Positions 40,523 to 42,133 of a stretch of DNA of 42,133 bases are shown piece after piece. The stretch is from a virus. Location of the stretch: positions 1 to 42,133 of the IMG/VR virus record IMGVR_UViG_3300042309_002892, one strand, 5' to 3'. Made by a program: the position numbers and the translations under genes. Below the pieces are notes generated by a model that did no database searches, had not been told where the DNA came from, and saw only the letters and a program-made list of their open reading frames with translations. Numbering within the stretch: position 1 is the first letter of the stretch; each line of letters begins with the position of its first letter.

Positions 40523-41820
40523 GCGGCCTCGCCGACCGGTGCCGCGACCTGGCGGCGCCTGGTGACGACGACGCCCACCCACAGCGCGACGAAGGCCAGG
40601 TTGTAGAAGACGCCGTACGCGCTCTGTATGGCGTTGATCACGACGGCAGAGGCCACCTGCATCACGAAGCAGATGTAGAGAGGCAGGGCGGCGACTTCCC
40701 CCAGCAGGACCCGCCGTCTTGTCCACGAGATCAGGGCGCCGAAGGCGACGCAGAAGACCGGAACAAAGGGGCCGAAGTCGACGTAGAGAGGTCCGAACAG
40801 GGTGGTGTAAATGCCCGGCCTCGGCGTCACCATAAGGGCGGCGTTGCCATCGAATGGGACACCCCAAAGGGTATATCCGAGTCGCGCGAACACGGTGAAG
40901 GTGTAGCTTCCGTACTGCAATCCGTTGTTATAATGCTCGACCAAATAGGAGAATTCCGGAACGCCGTGCGTGTAGTACTGGATGAACGTCGTGATGATGA
41001 AGAGCGTGTCCCTACCCCAGATCGAGAGCGTCGCTCGGATGTTGAAGTACTCTTGGGTGACGGGGGCGAGGTGGGTGAAGGCGGAAAGCTTGATGACGTT
41101 CTCGACCCTTAGTCCGATGTCTTCCAACCGCGCGATGAACAGCAGGCCGCCGACATAGACGAGGCCGAGGACCAGCAACCCGCAGAACGCAACGATCAGC
41201 TTCGACGTGCGCGGGAAGATGATGAACCGGGACAGGACCAGCATCCCGAGGCTCATGAACATGCTGGACCTGGAACCGATGACGATGGTCAGGAGCGGCC
41301 ACAAGGTCGCCAGGCCGATGCTCTTCCAGGACGACCCGACCCGCAGGCCGTTCCGCTTCGCCACGGCCTGCATCATGTAGGGCACCAGGCAGAAGGGAAC
41401 CAGGACGCTCGACAGCATCGACAAGGCGTTGGAACCGGCGGATTCGATCTTCTCCCGGTTCTGCATGAACTCGGTATCGATGGTGAGGCCGCGGAGGAAA
41501 ACCCAATCGGCCAGCCGCATGGCGACGCCAAGCGCCGCCAGGATGAAGGTGATCTCGTAGAGCTGTCGCAGTGTCCGCTGCATTTCGTCGCGATCGACGA
41601 CCACCGCCGGCCGATGCCGAGGCTCGAACAGCGCTAGCCCGAGCAGCAGACCCGAGAAGCACAGGCCGAGCAGCAGGTAGGGATAGTCGGAGCTGGCTGC
41701 ATAGAGCTGGATCGGAGCGAGCAGATAGAAGGCGATCCAGATCAGGCACGCCGCTCCGATCGCCTTCATCGGGGTGATCGACCGCTGGTTGATGACGCTG
41801 AAGTCGGAAAGCAGGGGCAT
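40519..41820 (-). CDS. O-antigen polymerase-like (Wzy/oligosaccharide repeat-unit polymerase) membrane protein
   Basis: The 433-aa product has about ten or more membrane spans and a large loop between about 250 and 360. Examples are MKAIGAACLIWIAFYLLAPI, YLLLGLCFSGLLLGLALF and LIVAFCGLLVLGLVYVGGLL. The topology, low sequence conservation and large outward loop (THLAPVTQEYFNIRATLSIW to LVEHYNNGLQYG) fit O-antigen/repeat-unit polymerases. It is on the opposite strand to the phage genes and overlaps the acetyltransferase tail to tail by four bases. The DNA is visibly richer in A/T than the phage core, which suggests separate acquisition. Serotype change is the inferred effect. Confidence 0.82.
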   Translation of the reverse strand: MPLLSDFSVINQRSITPMKAIGAACLIWIAFYLLAPIQLYAASSDYPYLLLGLCFSGLLLGLALFEPRHRPAVVVDRDEMQRTLRQLYEITFILAALGVAMRLADWVFLRGLTIDTEFMQNREKIESAGSNALSMLSSVLVPFCLVPYMMQAVAKRNGLRVGSSWKSIGLATLWPLLTIVIGSRSSMFMSLGMLVLSRFIIFPRTSKLIVAFCGLLVLGLVYVGGLLFIARLEDIGLRVENVIKLSAFTHLAPVTQEYFNIRATLSIWGRDTLFIITTFIQYYTHGVPEFSYLVEHYNNGLQYGSYTFTVFARLGYTLWGVPFDGNAALMVTPRPGIYTTLFGPLYVDFGPFVPVFCVAFGALISWTRRRVLLGEVAALPLYICFVMQVASAVVINAIQSAYGVFYNLAFVALWVGVVVTRRRQVAAPVGEAA

Positions 41821-41920
41821 CGACTATAGTCCGCTATGAATCGGCCGATCTTCGCTGGTCCGGCCGAGGATGGCTAGAACCTATGTTGCGCGGCCTCGGC
41901 AGGCGCGGGAGAGCAGGCGG
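41821..41920. promoter_or_regulatory. divergent intergenic region with palindromes
   Basis: Between the minus-strand polymerase start and the plus-strand final gene are two perfect 10-bp palindromes, GACTATAGTC at 41822-41831 and ATCGGCCGAT at 41840-41849. The first contains TATAGT just upstream of the polymerase ATG. TATGTT at 41883 could be a -10 element for the + strand. No strong -35 is evident. Confidence 0.4.
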
Positions 41921-42133
41921 ATGGCGAAACTGACCGATCAGCGGCGAGCCGAGCTGGACCGCTATATCGCTTGGCTGGCGCACGAACACAGGGCCGCGCT
42001 GATGGAGCGCTTCGGCCCTGAGTCCTTCCCGATGTTCTGGTTTCCGGACATGCCGGACATTGAGGCCGCGGTGGCGGACGCACCGCCGTCGAGCAGGGCC
42101 AGAAGGGTGTTGCGCGCCTTCGTCGATGTGTAG
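41921..42133 (+). CDS. hypothetical small right-end protein
   Basis: The 70-aa product (from ATG 41921) is helical and amphipathic (KLTDQRRAELDRYIAWLAHE) with an acidic C-terminal part (FPDMPDIEAAVADAPPSSRA). An upstream ATG at 41870 would add 17 basic residues. The stop codon is the last three bases of the window. No family is recognised. Its position next to the conversion genes does not reveal a role. Confidence 0.62.
   Translation: MAKLTDQRRAELDRYIAWLAHEHRAALMERFGPESFPMFWFPDMPDIEAAVADAPPSSRARRVLRAFVDV

Larger units (their letters stand above)
1..42133. mobile_element. Mu-like transposable phage/prophage with siphovirus-type tail
   Basis: A MuA-type DDE transposase and a MuB-type ATPase are followed by GemA, DUF3164, a Mor-like activator, an endolysin, Mu gp27/gp28/gp29/MuF-type packaging and head genes, a long-tail module and right-end accessory genes. 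This is the gene order of transposable phages. The tail lacks sheath, baseplate and contractile genes and instead has tube, frameshifted chaperones, tape measure, DUF1833, NlpC/P60 and a tail-tip protein, as in B3/D3112-type siphoviral transposable phages. Repressor, Ner and both terminal attachment ends are not visible, so the element is probably cut at the left and perhaps at the right. Nearly all genes look intact, so the phage may be functional. Confidence 0.93.

Noticed and set aside
1-42133. CRISPR arrays, tRNA genes and insertion sequences
   Set aside because: No spaced direct repeats, no cloverleaf-like segments and no second transposase were noticed on reading through both strands.

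Overview
The window is almost entirely one transposable (Mu-like) temperate phage or prophage from a very GC-rich bacterium. Codon choice, GC-rich spacers and protein style suggest an alphaproteobacterium of the Rhodospirillales type, but no host gene is present to confirm this. The left boundary falls at or just inside the transposase gene: the frame is open to base 1, so the true start may lie outside. The repressor/Ner control region and the phage left end are therefore not seen. The right boundary is the stop codon of a small unidentified gene, and no right attachment end can be recognised.

Layout. (1) 6-12682, early and middle region on the + strand: MuA-like DDE transposase, MuB-like AAA ATPase, then more than twenty small genes joined by ATGA/GTGA overlaps. 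These include DUF3164, DUF2786 and GemA (DUF1018) proteins, several small winged-helix proteins, several Cys-rich zinc-ribbon proteins, and a three-gene cassette of a Gp37/Gp68 (DUF5131) protein, a DUF4326 protein and an NPPF-type methyltransferase-like protein. The run ends with a Mor/C-like activator gene. (2) 12760-15420, lysis and accessory: muramidase endolysin, holin candidate, nested spanin pair, DksA/TraR zinc finger, DUF2730 membrane protein and a small winged-helix protein. (3) 15425-24643, packaging and head: Mu gp27-like small terminase, gp28-like large terminase, DUF935 portal, MuF with an extra C-terminal toxin-like domain, a ~500-bp non-coding gap, a small head-region protein, a protease-scaffold-major capsid fusion, and connector proteins. 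(4) 24640-39656, a long non-contractile (siphovirus) tail: terminator, tube, two chaperone reading frames joined by a -1 frameshift site, a 1198-aa tape measure, DUF1833, NlpC/P60, a 1453-aa tail-tip protein with Ig-like domains, an SGNH/SASA esterase fibre protein and a last tail protein. No sheath or baseplate gene is present, so this is Mu-type transposition joined to a siphoviral tail. (5) 39657-42133, right-end accessory region: a left-handed beta-helix acetyltransferase (+) and a polytopic O-antigen-polymerase-like protein (-), arranged tail to tail and best read as a lysogenic (sero)conversion module, plus small unknown genes.

How it fits together. The transposase and ATPase replicate the phage by transposition. 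The Mor-like protein, encoded last in the early run, would switch on late transcription. A near-identical 31-bp element centred on an 18-bp palindrome (GGCGCACCATGGTGCGCC) lies just before the lysis operon and again before the capsid operon, and it is the best candidate operator for that switch. The tail fibre esterase and the acetyltransferase/polymerase pair suggest that the phage both de-acetylates a surface polysaccharide on entry and remodels it once resident.

The observations most worth following up are the shared palindrome, the GGGAAAC frameshift signal, the toxin-like MuF tail, the conversion module with its matching esterase, and the DUF5131-DUF4326-methyltransferase cassette.
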